A stretch of 29,458 bases of DNA, from NCBI GenBank assembly GCA_900546315.1, contig URCP01000026.1:1-29458 (forward strand), given 5' to 3'. Source of the stretch: an uncultured Eubacteriales bacterium. GTDB taxonomy: Bacteria; Bacillota; Clostridia; Oscillospirales; CAG-272. Positions 14,443 through 22,761 of this stretch are shown in pieces; within the stretch, counting starts at the first letter, position 1; each line of letters starts with the position of its first letter. A program made the position numbers and the translations under genes. The notes beneath the pieces were generated by a model that saw only the letters and a list, made by a program, of their open reading frames with translations, was not told where the DNA came from and ran no database searches.

Positions 14443-14474
14443 TACTGCTCTCCTTTTGAGATATCATTTGCTAT

Positions 14475-14503
14475 ATTATACCGGAAACCGCCCCGGAAGT
14501 CTA
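14475..14503 (-). promoter_or_regulatory. Candidate promoter of the GH123-like gene
   Basis: TAGACT (14498-14503), 17-bp spacer and TATAAT (14475-14480) on the minus strand, 33 bp before the ATG. Confidence 0.65.
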
Positions 14504-14541
14504 TACACGCCGGTGCTGAACTATAGCACATAATCGCTGAA

Positions 14542-16011
14542 TCACGCCATTCTTCCCGTCCCCTCACCGGAGTATTCGTCGAGAAAATCCTCGGCGGACT
14601 TGCGCATTTTCACCGCAACATTGTCTCCGTCGAATATCAGGTCAATCCAGAGCCGTCCGAAGTATTCGTCGATGATCTGTACAACGAGCGACAGCGTTCT
14701 CTCATCCGTCCATGCGGCGGACGCGGCGCATTTGTAGAAGTTCCCGTGCGCCGGAACCGAGCCGACCTCGCGCGAATAGCCTTCCTGCGGGAATAACACG
14801 AAGCTGTTCTCACAAATCCCGAATTCGAGCGCCTTCTCCCCCTGCGCGTTTTCGTACACTATCTGACCGTCGTTTTTCCTGAGGTCGACGCGGAATCTTT
14901 TCCAGCCCATCGGGTTTTCGTTCATTAAAAACGTCCTGCCGTCAATTACTTTCCCGACCGGAGAATATTTCTCTCCCCGCGCGGCGAATAGTGTCATATT
15001 GTCGGCATATCTGTCAAGTGAAGCCTTTTCCGCATCGTTCTCCGGCAGCTCGCCGCCCGCCGTTTTCGCTATCAGTTCATTGAAGCTGTCGAGGATAATC
15101 GCGCCAGCGCCATTGACGCCCTGATTGTCGCCGTTGAAGACGAGGATCATGTCCTTTTCCGGAACCGCGACGGTGAACTGACAGCCCATGCCGTTGAAGA
15201 AGTACCCGTCGCCGTAATATTTCCAGATCTGGTACCCGTAACCGTTCCGCTCGTAATCATAGCTTTCGGACAATGTGGAGATGAGGCATGACCTCGCCTC
15301 CCGCACATACCCGGCGTCGAGGATCTGCTCCCCGCCGACCTTCCCGTCGTCCATGACAAAACGCATGATTTTCATCATGTCCCGTGCCGTCGCGAGAAGC
15401 GCGGAGTCGCCCCAGACGTGCCCGCCCGGGCATTTCAGGCATTTTACGCCTTCGGAGACGCCGATTTTGTCGAACAGTTTATCTTTCAGGTACGCGATGA
15501 GTTCCTTCCCGGTCACTTTCTCAACCATGGCGGCGAGAATGAACGACCCGGTGCTGTCGTACCAGAAGGAGCTCCCGAGCGGCGCGGCGGTTGTCGTTTC
15601 ATGAAAATAAAACCGCACCCGGTCGTCCGTCCGCGCGGCGAACCAGTTTTTCGCGTGCTTCGGCGTGCTCATCATGAGCATCTGCCTGATAGTCTGCTCC
15701 GCTATTTCAGGATCCGGGATGTTTTTCGTCTCCTCCGGAAAATATTTCCCGATCGGGTCGTCAAGATCGACGAGCCTATCCTGAACCGCGAACCCGACGG
15801 CGATCGCCGCGACGCTTTTCGTCTGCGAGTACTCGCGGTGGAGAAAACCCGCGTCGAACGGCGGTATGTACTTCTCGAAGAGAATCCTGTTCCAGCGCGA
15901 GATGAGCACGTTGTGTACCGAGAGTCCGGCGTCATCGAGCGTCCTCAGCCACTTTTCGATATTTCCGGACGCGACACCGGCGCGCTCGGGCGTTGTTGTG
16001 ATGTATTCCAT
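14542..16011 (-). CDS. Serine hydrolase of the class C beta-lactamase/penicillin-binding fold
   Basis: A 489-residue protein. The nucleophile motif SxxK is S62-Q-T-K65 in REYSQTKSVAAIAVG, and the second motif is Y151-D-S, where AmpC has Y-A-N. AVQDRLVDLDDPIGKYFPE and GKELIAYLKDKLFDKIG are standard for this family, and FNGMGCQFTVAVPEKDMILVFNGDN lies where the KTG-like strand is expected. A C-terminal extension of about 140 residues (from about 345) is beta-rich and resembles the lipocalin-like or DUF-type extension of many family esterases. There is no signal peptide, so a cell-wall role is unlikely and an esterase or amidase role is more probable. GAAAGGA lies nine bases before the ATG. It follows the GH123-like gene's promoter region in the same direction but has its own promoter. 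Confidence 0.87.
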   Translation of the reverse strand: MEYITTTPERAGVASGNIEKWLRTLDDAGLSVHNVLISRWNRILFEKYIPPFDAGFLHREYSQTKSVAAIAVGFAVQDRLVDLDDPIGKYFPEETKNIPDPEIAEQTIRQMLMMSTPKHAKNWFAARTDDRVRFYFHETTTAAPLGSSFWYDSTGSFILAAMVEKVTGKELIAYLKDKLFDKIGVSEGVKCLKCPGGHVWGDSALLATARDMMKIMRFVMDDGKVGGEQILDAGYVREARSCLISTLSESYDYERNGYGYQIWKYYGDGYFFNGMGCQFTVAVPEKDMILVFNGDNQGVNGAGAIILDSFNELIAKTAGGELPENDAEKASLDRYADNMTLFAARGEKYSPVGKVIDGRTFLMNENPMGWKRFRVDLRKNDGQIVYENAQGEKALEFGICENSFVLFPQEGYSREVGSVPAHGNFYKCAASAAWTDERTLSLVVQIIDEYFGRLWIDLIFDGDNVAVKMRKSAEDFLDEYSGEGTGRMA

Positions 16012-16051
16012 TGCGATGATTCCTTTCGTCTCTGTGGACTGTTATATATCA

Positions 16052-16080
16052 ATTGTACATTATTTTCGCGAAAAAATCAA
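16052..16080 (-). promoter_or_regulatory. Promoter of the serine hydrolase gene with palindromic spacer
   Basis: Minus strand TTGATT (16075-16080), 17-bp spacer and TACAAT (16052-16057). The spacer holds the perfect 12-bp palindrome TTTTCGCGAAAA (16063-16074) next to the -35, a likely repressor site. Confidence 0.75.
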
Positions 16081-16112
16081 CCCCTTACGGCAAAAAAAAT
16101 TCATCAATCCGC

Positions 16113-16141
16113 TTGACAAACGTAACAATATATGATATAAT
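16113..16141 (+). promoter_or_regulatory. Promoter of the large lipoprotein gene
   Basis: A perfect TTGACA (16113-16118), 17-bp spacer and TATAAT (16136-16141). It is divergent from the serine hydrolase promoter; the two -35 elements are 32 bp apart. Confidence 0.92.
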
Positions 16142-16174
16142 GTTCATAACAATATATCACGGAGGTCTGACAAG

Positions 16175-18859
16175 ATGTACTCACACACGCGAACTTTCCT
16201 GATCTCTCTTTTTGTCCTGATAGTGACGATAGTCGCGTCATTCGCCGTCTTTTCCTGCGAGCAGAAGACGATAATCCGCGAGGAGCCGCTGTATTATTAC
16301 ACCACGTCATTTACGAATATGAACGACATACTCGTGAAGGATTACCCGGAGCTCGGCATCGGGAACGGGAATTTCTACCTCTCGACGGTCGGAGAATTCC
16401 TGTCGGACGGCACGTGGGCATATTCGACTTCGCATTCCGGTAATGAGGATGACTGGCCGAGAACGTTCAGCACTGTCCTGTTCACACCGGAGGACGGCGT
16501 CACCGTTCAGAGCTACACGATAGAGTGCACCGAGGAAGTAATGCGGTACGACAAGCAGCTCGGTGAGCGTATCGGCACCGGCGAGATGCACGACGTGACC
16601 TACAAATTCAAGGCGTGGGGCTTCAGATATCTCGGAAAGCTTCCGGACGGACGCTCGGTCGCGCTGACAGAGTGTCCGGAGCGCGGTCCGGACGGTGTCC
16701 CGACGCGTATGTCCGGCGGGGCGTCGCTCAGCAACACCTGCCTGAGTGTTTTCGACGAGAATAATGTCCTTTTGTCGCAGACTATGCTTTACTATATCGA
16801 CAAGGATATTGTCTCGCCGGGGTACTCCATACATGGGTATCTGTCCTCTGACGGCACGATATGGATGACAAGAAGCAACGCCGACCGCGACACGGAGCTG
16901 CTGGCGTTCGACACCGACGGGAACGTTCTGTACAAATCGACCCTGCGCGAGTCGTTTTCCGGAAACGCGGGTTGGACATACGCCTATTTTGACGTCGTCC
17001 CGGACACGGACGGCGGGCTTTACGCGTACTTTTCCACCTCTTCCGGTATGCGGAGCACCTATGAGATGTACCGTCTCGCCGACCTGCTGACCCCGGAGGG
17101 AGCGGAACCGATAAAGCTCGACTGCGCTCTCGGCGGCAGCCCCGACCTTGTCGACGGCGACATGGTGTATTATACGAACAGCTACTGCACCTACCGCGGG
17201 GACACGTCCGGAAAGCTCGTCGAGCGGCTTGTCAACTGGATTGACATTGACGTCCCGAGCACGACGATAACTCACGTCCGCCTCGAGCCGACCGGCGAGA
17301 CCGTGAAGAGCAATTCCGGCGACAACGCCGAGGCAGTAGACAGGATAACCCTGAGCTTCTTCGACTGGATAACCTACGATGCGTACATGACGGTCGCGGA
17401 GCGAACCGACACGCCGTACGAGAGCCAGAAGCAGACGATAAAGATAGCCTATGAGGAATCATCCGCCGACTCGGATTATTCGGACAGACTGCGCGGTCTC
17501 AACAACCTGCTGAACCTTGCGAGCAACTTCAACCGCACGAACGAGAATTACCGCGTGAAGCTGATTCCCTACACGTCGGACGCCGGGCTTTCCGCGTCGC
17601 AGAAGCTGATGCGCGACATAATGTCCGGCGAGCGACCGGACATGGTTCTCTTCGGCGGCACGATAACGCCGGACGCGTTCCTGAAGAGCGACGCGTTCGT
17701 CGACCTCTACAGTCTGATGAAAAAGGACGACGTGTACACGAAGAAAGCGTTCCTGCCCTGCGTCCTCGAGCCGTTCGAGACGAAAAAAGGCAAGCTGCCC
17801 TACCTCGTGCTGAATTTCCGTTTTGAGACTTTAGCCGGACTTGACAGCGTAATCGGCGATAAGGACGCGTGGACGATTTCCGACCTGAAGGAGCTTGTCT
17901 CCTCGCTCGGTCCGGACGAATATCTCGCGAAGATCGATAAGACCGACACGCCGTCGCTCGACTTCTTCGAGTGGCTGCTCCCGGCGGTCGTCGGCGATTA
18001 TGTCGACTATGACCGCGCGAGGTGCGACTTCGGGAAGGATTTCGCGGAGCTGCTCGAAATCTGCCGCACAGCGCCGTTCATGTCGGTCGACGGAAGGCTC
18101 TCGACCGAGAATTACCTTGACGGCAGAGTGAAGCTGCAAACGATTGAGATCGAGGACATGACAAGTTTCATGTGCGACGAGCTGCTGACCTTCGGCAACG
18201 AGGACTGGGAAAGCGCCCTCGTCCCGCACAGAAAGAAGACGAATTACGGCGCGTCGCTCGTCCCCGATATGCGCGTGTCAATCCTTAAAGACACCGGCGC
18301 GGAGGACGGCGCGTGGACGTTCATAAAGCACTATCTTGACAACTGCGTCACGCAGTGGGAGATGATATATGACCGCCCGCAGCTGGCATATGGAACCTAC
18401 GGCTTCCTCCCGACTTGGGCTTCGGCGGAGAAGATGTTCGAGGTTCTGAACGACATGACATATTACATAGGCGCGGAGCCGAAGGAGCTTGAAAACGGTG
18501 AGGAAGGAATCAGAGTCACCGAGAGGCTCGCGACCTACCGCCCGCCGGAGGAAAAGCCGGACATGAGCGTCGAGAAGGGAAAGAAGGACCCGGCGCTCAA
18601 CGACCTTCAGAGACGTTGGGTTTCCTACCACAGCGCGGTGAATGTGCGCGGCTGTATCCGAATCGACTTCAGCGAGAAAGAGGAAACTCTCCTCCGCGAC
18701 CTGTCTTTGAACTGCAAGACCCCGGCGTCGACCGACAGAAAGCTCCTCGCGATAATAACCGAGGAGGCGTCCGCCTATTTCGCCGGAGCGGTGGACATAG
18801 ACCGGACGATAGACCAGATAACGAACCGCGTGACGACAATGTTGAAGGAATCCGAATAA
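16175..18859 (+). CDS. Large surface lipoprotein: propeller-like N-terminal part plus solute-binding C-terminal part
   Basis: An 894-residue exported protein. A hydrophobic N-terminal segment ends in VFSC (C28), an acceptable lipobox, though phenylalanine at -2 is unusual. Residues about 40-400 show repeated short beta units with Asp-Gly turns (SSDGTIWMT, DTDGNVLYKS, DTDGGLYAYFS), suggesting a beta-propeller-like domain. From about 422 (QTIKIAYEE) to about 805 the sequence reads like a family 1 solute-binding protein: NLASNFNRTNENYRVKLIPY, RDIMSGERPDMVLFGG, FVDLYSLMKKD, and AWTFIKHYLD. GGAGG lies nine bases before the ATG. No transporter membrane gene is adjacent. Sugar or peptide binding at the cell surface is likely; the propeller-like part might bind a polymer or act in sensing. 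The propeller call is by eye. Confidence 0.8.
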   Translation: MYSHTRTFLISLFVLIVTIVASFAVFSCEQKTIIREEPLYYYTTSFTNMNDILVKDYPELGIGNGNFYLSTVGEFLSDGTWAYSTSHSGNEDDWPRTFSTVLFTPEDGVTVQSYTIECTEEVMRYDKQLGERIGTGEMHDVTYKFKAWGFRYLGKLPDGRSVALTECPERGPDGVPTRMSGGASLSNTCLSVFDENNVLLSQTMLYYIDKDIVSPGYSIHGYLSSDGTIWMTRSNADRDTELLAFDTDGNVLYKSTLRESFSGNAGWTYAYFDVVPDTDGGLYAYFSTSSGMRSTYEMYRLADLLTPEGAEPIKLDCALGGSPDLVDGDMVYYTNSYCTYRGDTSGKLVERLVNWIDIDVPSTTITHVRLEPTGETVKSNSGDNAEAVDRITLSFFDWITYDAYMTVAERTDTPYESQKQTIKIAYEESSADSDYSDRLRGLNNLLNLASNFNRTNENYRVKLIPYTSDAGLSASQKLMRDIMSGERPDMVLFGGTITPDAFLKSDAFVDLYSLMKKDDVYTKKAFLPCVLEPFETKKGKLPYLVLNFRFETLAGLDSVIGDKDAWTISDLKELVSSLGPDEYLAKIDKTDTPSLDFFEWLLPAVVGDYVDYDRARCDFGKDFAELLEICRTAPFMSVDGRLSTENYLDGRVKLQTIEIEDMTSFMCDELLTFGNEDWESALVPHRKKTNYGASLVPDMRVSILKDTGAEDGAWTFIKHYLDNCVTQWEMIYDRPQLAYGTYGFLPTWASAEKMFEVLNDMTYYIGAEPKELENGEEGIRVTERLATYRPPEEKPDMSVEKGKKDPALNDLQRRWVSYHSAVNVRGCIRIDFSEKEETLLRDLSLNCKTPASTDRKLLAIITEEASAYFAGAVDIDRTIDQITNRVTTMLKESE

Positions 18860-18899
18860 CAAAAGGAAACACGCGCATACATCAACATGCGTCTACACT

Positions 18900-18924
18900 T
18901 GTAGGGGCGACCATTGGTCGCCCG
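18900..18924. repeat. Dispersed intergenic repeat, copy B
   Basis: TGTAGGGGCGACC-ATT-GGTCGCCCG, in which GGGCGACC and GGTCGCCC form a perfect 8-bp stem around ATT. It shares both ends with copy A at 10377-10413. It lies 41 bases after the large lipoprotein gene. Confidence 0.7.
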
Positions 18925-18966
18925 CCTCGAACGTTACGGCAAAACAAATGTCTATGCGCAAAAACA

Positions 18967-18996
18967 ATGGGACGACCAAAATCGTCCCATATTTTT
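18967..18996. terminator. Bidirectional terminator between convergent genes
   Basis: ATGGGACGA/TCGTCCCAT, a perfect 9-bp stem with a 6-nt loop, is followed by ATTTTT on the plus strand and by TGTTTTT on the minus strand. It closes both the large lipoprotein transcript and the sbcC transcript. Confidence 0.88.
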
Positions 18997-21655
18997 ATAC
19001 TCCGATAACCTTAATCCCGCTCCCGCTCTCGTTCTTCTCAATCTCGAGCCGAGCCGGAATAGTCTCCCGAAGCCTGTCGACGTGCGAAATAATCCCGACA
19101 AGCCCGTGCGTTCTCTGAATTCCGGAGAGCACCGCGAGCGCGTCGTTTATGGATTCCGCGTCGAGCGACCCGAAGCCTTCGTCGATGAACATCGCCTCAA
19201 GCCTTGTCCCGCCGCTCCTCGATTGTACAACCGTCGAGAGCCCGATGGCGAGACTGAGCGCGACGAGGAATTTCTCGCCGCCTGAGAGAGTCCGGACGCT
19301 TCTCCGCCCTCCGCAGGCGTTGTCGAGGACTTCGAGTTCGAGCCCGGCTTTTCTGACCCCGCCGGAGGTGTCGTCGGTGCGGTAGAGACGGTATCTTCCG
19401 CCGTGAACGCTCTCGAGGAGCCGGTTCGCCGCCGCCGTGACGGTGGTGAGCATGACCCCGAGAACATACCGCTGTAAGCTGAGCCCGGAGCTTGGCGAGA
19501 GCCGTTTCGCGAAGACGATGTCCGCGTCGGTTCTTTTCCGCTTTTCGCTGTAGTCGGCGACGCGTCCGGTCAGCGCCGCGTGAGCTTTCGCCATGTCGGA
19601 GCGCTGTTTTGCGACGACGGCGTGCTCGCGTCCGGTCGCGTCGAGAGCTTTTTCGGCGCGGTCCTTCGCGGCGCGGAGAGAGACAATATCGGGCGCGGTT
19701 CTGCCGCTCACTTTCTGTTCCTGCTCCGCGAGCGCCGTCCGGGCGTCGGTCAGGGACTGCGCGAACTGATAGAGCGACTTCTTGCGCTCGTCGAGCTCTT
19801 CCTTCGCGGTGAGGTTTGACAGGAGATCGTTCTCGTCCCGGAAACCTTCGCTGATTAAGGCTTCATTAAGCTTTGAGAGAGCGCCGTCAGCCGTCTTTTC
19901 CGCGTCGGCGAGGCGTTTTACCGCCGAATCGAGGTTTGCGGACGCTTTCGCGAGGTCTGACGTGACCGACTTTTCCCTGACCGAGACTTTCTCCTTCGCC
20001 GCCTCAAAGTTCGTAATTGAGGTCTCGTATTTCTTTATCTTCCCTTCAAGAGCCATCGTGTCCGGAATGTCCGGAAAGAGCCCGGCGCGCGCGGATTCGA
20101 GAGCCGTTTTCGCCGCCGCGAGGACAGTCTTCGCGGACGTGTCGGCGTCAAGAGCCTTCTTCTTCGTTTCCTCCGCGTCGACCCGCGCCTGATCGGCTTT
20201 CGTGACCGCGAGAGCCGCTTTGTCGAGCGCGCGGTTCAGGGTTTCGAGCTCTTTCTCGGTTATCTTCTCGTCGCCACCGAGGGCGGCGGGCGCCGGGTGA
20301 TGGACGCTCCCGCAGACCGGGCAGGGTTCGCCCTCCCTCAGTTCTCCGGCGAGCCTTCCCGCCGCCGTGCGGTTGTATATGTGGTTCGCGCGTTGCAGGG
20401 CGGTTATCGTCTCGTCCCTTTCCGCGCATTTTTTCCGCCAATCCTCCCCGGCGAGCTTCAGCGCGTCTTCCGCGTCTTTCAGGTTTTTCCCGCTTTCAAG
20501 GACGGCTTTTTCCGCCGCGGCGAGCTCATTCTGTCTGTCCGAGAATCCGGCGTATACCGCCCGCGCGTCGCGGAACCTGACAAGCGTCTCGCTGACCCGG
20601 CGCATCGTCTCCTCACTGTCGGAGATTTTTTTCTTTTCCGCGTCTAAAGCGGCGGCGTCGGAGAGAGCGCGCTCATGAGCGGATTTCGCGCTGTCAAGCG
20701 CTTCGCCGGCGCTCTTTTTCTCGTCGGAAAAACGCTTGTATTCGTCGTACAGCGGTCTGACTCTCTCGGCGGCGTCGGCGCGGGAGAGCGCGGCTTTTTC
20801 GGCTTGCATTCCGGCTATCCGCGATTCAAGCCCCGCGAGAGCCTTTTTCCGTCTTTCAAGCTCCGCGAAATCAGCGTTTTCACCGAGAGCATTTTCGAGG
20901 TCTCCCGCCGCTTTTTCAAGCTCCTTCGCACATTTTCCGGCGCGTGCTTCGAGTTCTTTTTCACGTTCAGCCATAGCCGCAGTCTTTTCTCCGAGCTCGT
21001 CGACCGTCCCGCAGGAGAACGCCGTGAGCGTGCCGAGAATCGCGCTGTATTCGCTCTTCAGCGCGTCGTCCTTTTCTTTCACCCGCCGTCTTATCTCGTC
21101 GGCGGCGTATGCCCATCTTCCGGTTCCGAACAGGGTCGAGAGAATCTTTTCCTTCTCCTCCGAGTCCGAGACGAGCAGTTTCTCGAACTGCCCCTGCGGA
21201 AGTATCACAACCTGCCGGAACTGCTCGTAGCTGAGCCCGAGTATTTCTTCGGCTTTCTTCGAGACGGTGGTCTTCTTCGGGTTCTCGATGAGCGGCGCGA
21301 AGACTCCGTCTGTGAAAACGGCGCAGTCGTGCCGCTCGACGATACTCCCGCGCCTGCCCTGACGAATTTCTCGTGTGAAGCGGTATCTCTTCCCCCCGAG
21401 GTCGAAGATATATTCGACAACAGTCGGATCCTCCGGCCGGCAGAACTCGCACCGCATTGCGTCGAGCTCTCCTCTCGCCCCGCCGCTCGAGCGTCCGTAG
21501 AGCGCGTAGCATATCGCGTCGAGGATGGTGGTTTTCCCGGCTCCGGTCTCGCCGCAGATGAGGAAAATCCCTCTGGCGGAAAGCGGCGCGAAGTCGATGA
21601 ACTGCTCTGTGACATACGGACCGAAGCCCTGAAATCTGATCGATACCGGTCTCAT
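18995..21655 (-). CDS. sbcC: Exonuclease SbcCD, ATPase subunit SbcC
   Basis: An 886-residue SMC-like ATPase (Rad50 homologue). Walker A is GETGAGKT (35-42). Two long charged coiled-coil arms (roughly 190-430 and 460-700) flank the zinc hook C445-P-V-C448. The C-terminal half-site has the signature LSGGEKF at 790 and Walker B MFIDEGFGSLD at 822 (D825, E826). With SbcD it forms an ATP-dependent nuclease that opens DNA hairpins and processes blocked double-strand ends. Its start overlaps the sbcD stop by four bases (ATGA), so translation is coupled. It is short compared with E. coli SbcC (about 1,050 residues), owing to shorter coiled coils, which is common in Bacillota. It ends at the bidirectional terminator. 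Confidence 0.96.
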   Translation of the reverse strand: MRPVSIRFQGFGPYVTEQFIDFAPLSARGIFLICGETGAGKTTILDAICYALYGRSSGGARGELDAMRCEFCRPEDPTVVEYIFDLGGKRYRFTREIRQGRRGSIVERHDCAVFTDGVFAPLIENPKKTTVSKKAEEILGLSYEQFRQVVILPQGQFEKLLVSDSEEKEKILSTLFGTGRWAYAADEIRRRVKEKDDALKSEYSAILGTLTAFSCGTVDELGEKTAAMAEREKELEARAGKCAKELEKAAGDLENALGENADFAELERRKKALAGLESRIAGMQAEKAALSRADAAERVRPLYDEYKRFSDEKKSAGEALDSAKSAHERALSDAAALDAEKKKISDSEETMRRVSETLVRFRDARAVYAGFSDRQNELAAAEKAVLESGKNLKDAEDALKLAGEDWRKKCAERDETITALQRANHIYNRTAAGRLAGELREGEPCPVCGSVHHPAPAALGGDEKITEKELETLNRALDKAALAVTKADQARVDAEETKKKALDADTSAKTVLAAAKTALESARAGLFPDIPDTMALEGKIKKYETSITNFEAAKEKVSVREKSVTSDLAKASANLDSAVKRLADAEKTADGALSKLNEALISEGFRDENDLLSNLTAKEELDERKKSLYQFAQSLTDARTALAEQEQKVSGRTAPDIVSLRAAKDRAEKALDATGREHAVVAKQRSDMAKAHAALTGRVADYSEKRKRTDADIVFAKRLSPSSGLSLQRYVLGVMLTTVTAAANRLLESVHGGRYRLYRTDDTSGGVRKAGLELEVLDNACGGRRSVRTLSGGEKFLVALSLAIGLSTVVQSRSGGTRLEAMFIDEGFGSLDAESINDALAVLSGIQRTHGLVGIISHVDRLRETIPARLEIEKNESGSGIKVIGV

Positions 21656-22761
21656 TCTTTTTCCTCCGATTTCATGACTTCACGGAAGAGCGAAATCTGC
21701 TCCTCGTCCGGTTTCTCGCCGTACTGCTCCTCCATGAACCGGAGAAGGATGTCGGTCTCGTCGAGTTTGTCGAGTTCTTCCGGCGAGATCGCGCTCATTT
21801 CCCCGCCCGGCTGAACGCTCATGCCGTAAAGCTCGCGCAGGAACGGGAACCTTTCGCGCGCCTCGGAGAGCAGCTCGAGCCCGGCGTATCTGTCAGTCAC
21901 GGTGAGGCGCAGGTATTTGTCCGAAAGGTCGTCCCGCGACATTACCTCGTCGTATGTCCCCGAGATTGTCAGCCGCTCGTGGAGCTGCTTTAACGGCACG
22001 AGCTTTTTCTCGCCGGTTGACGTGTCGAGGATGACGACCGATTTCGTTTGCTTTTCCTCATTTCCGAACGAGTATTTCACAGGAGAGCCGGAGTAGACGA
22101 CGTTTCCGGTCATGCTCTGCGGCTTGTGTATGTGCCCGAGCGCGGCGTAGTCGAAGCCGTCATAGACGTCCGCGGGAATCGCCTGAGCGAGCCCGACCTG
22201 AGCCGCCCTGTCAGACTCAGAGAGCTCAGAGCCGACGACGAAGGCGTGCGAGACAATGATGTTGAACCTGTTCCTGTCCGCCTTTTCGAGTATCTTCCGT
22301 GTGACGACGCGCATTGCTTCCTCGTCGCTCTTCGGCTTTTCGTCCTGCCATAACACGGGTATTTCGTCGCGCGAGAAGAACGGCACGAGCCAGACGTCCG
22401 CGTCCGTGAATCTTACCGGCGAGATATCCTTTTCAAGCCGCCCCGAAATGTACAGCCCCGACGCCGACAGCAGCTCCCGGCAGACCGCGAGCCTCGCCCC
22501 GGAGTCGTGGTTTCCCGAGATGACAAGCATTTTCGCGTGAAGCCCGAGACAGATTTTTGTCGCCGCCTCGTTCCAGACCCCGACGGCGTCCGCGCCGACC
22601 CCCGCCGAGTCGTAGACGTCCCCGGCGACGATGACGGCGTCGATCTTTTCTCCATTAATTATATTATAGAGCTGTTCAAGGAAGAATTTCTGATCTTCCA
22701 TGACCTCGCCGGTCCGGTCGGGTATCCCGAGGTGCCAGTCGGAAGTGTGAAGTATCCTCAT
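21652..22761 (-). CDS. sbcD: Exonuclease SbcCD, nuclease subunit SbcD
   Basis: A 369-residue Mre11-type metallophosphoesterase. All metal-binding motifs are visible: D8-W-H10, GD (D48), GNHD (N84, H85), SHAF and GHIH. The C-terminal part (from about 270) is the capping/dimerisation region that contacts SbcC. The frame is open far upstream to 23499, but that extension only mirrors the overlapping phosphoesterase gene. The true ATG at 22761 overlaps that gene's stop by four bases (ATGA) and gives the invariant MRILHTSDWHLG start. It nicks and degrades DNA in a manganese-dependent way together with SbcC, encoded immediately downstream. Confidence 0.96.
   Translation of the reverse strand: MRILHTSDWHLGIPDRTGEVMEDQKFFLEQLYNIINGEKIDAVIVAGDVYDSAGVGADAVGVWNEAATKICLGLHAKMLVISGNHDSGARLAVCRELLSASGLYISGRLEKDISPVRFTDADVWLVPFFSRDEIPVLWQDEKPKSDEEAMRVVTRKILEKADRNRFNIIVSHAFVVGSELSESDRAAQVGLAQAIPADVYDGFDYAALGHIHKPQSMTGNVVYSGSPVKYSFGNEEKQTKSVVILDTSTGEKKLVPLKQLHERLTISGTYDEVMSRDDLSDKYLRLTVTDRYAGLELLSEARERFPFLRELYGMSVQPGGEMSAISPEELDKLDETDILLRFMEEQYGEKPDEEQISLFREVMKSEEKE

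Noticed and set aside
20675..21814. Rightward open frame of 379 codons opposite sbcC
   Set aside because: Antisense shadow of the SbcC coiled coil and Walker A region; low-complexity composition and no start signals.
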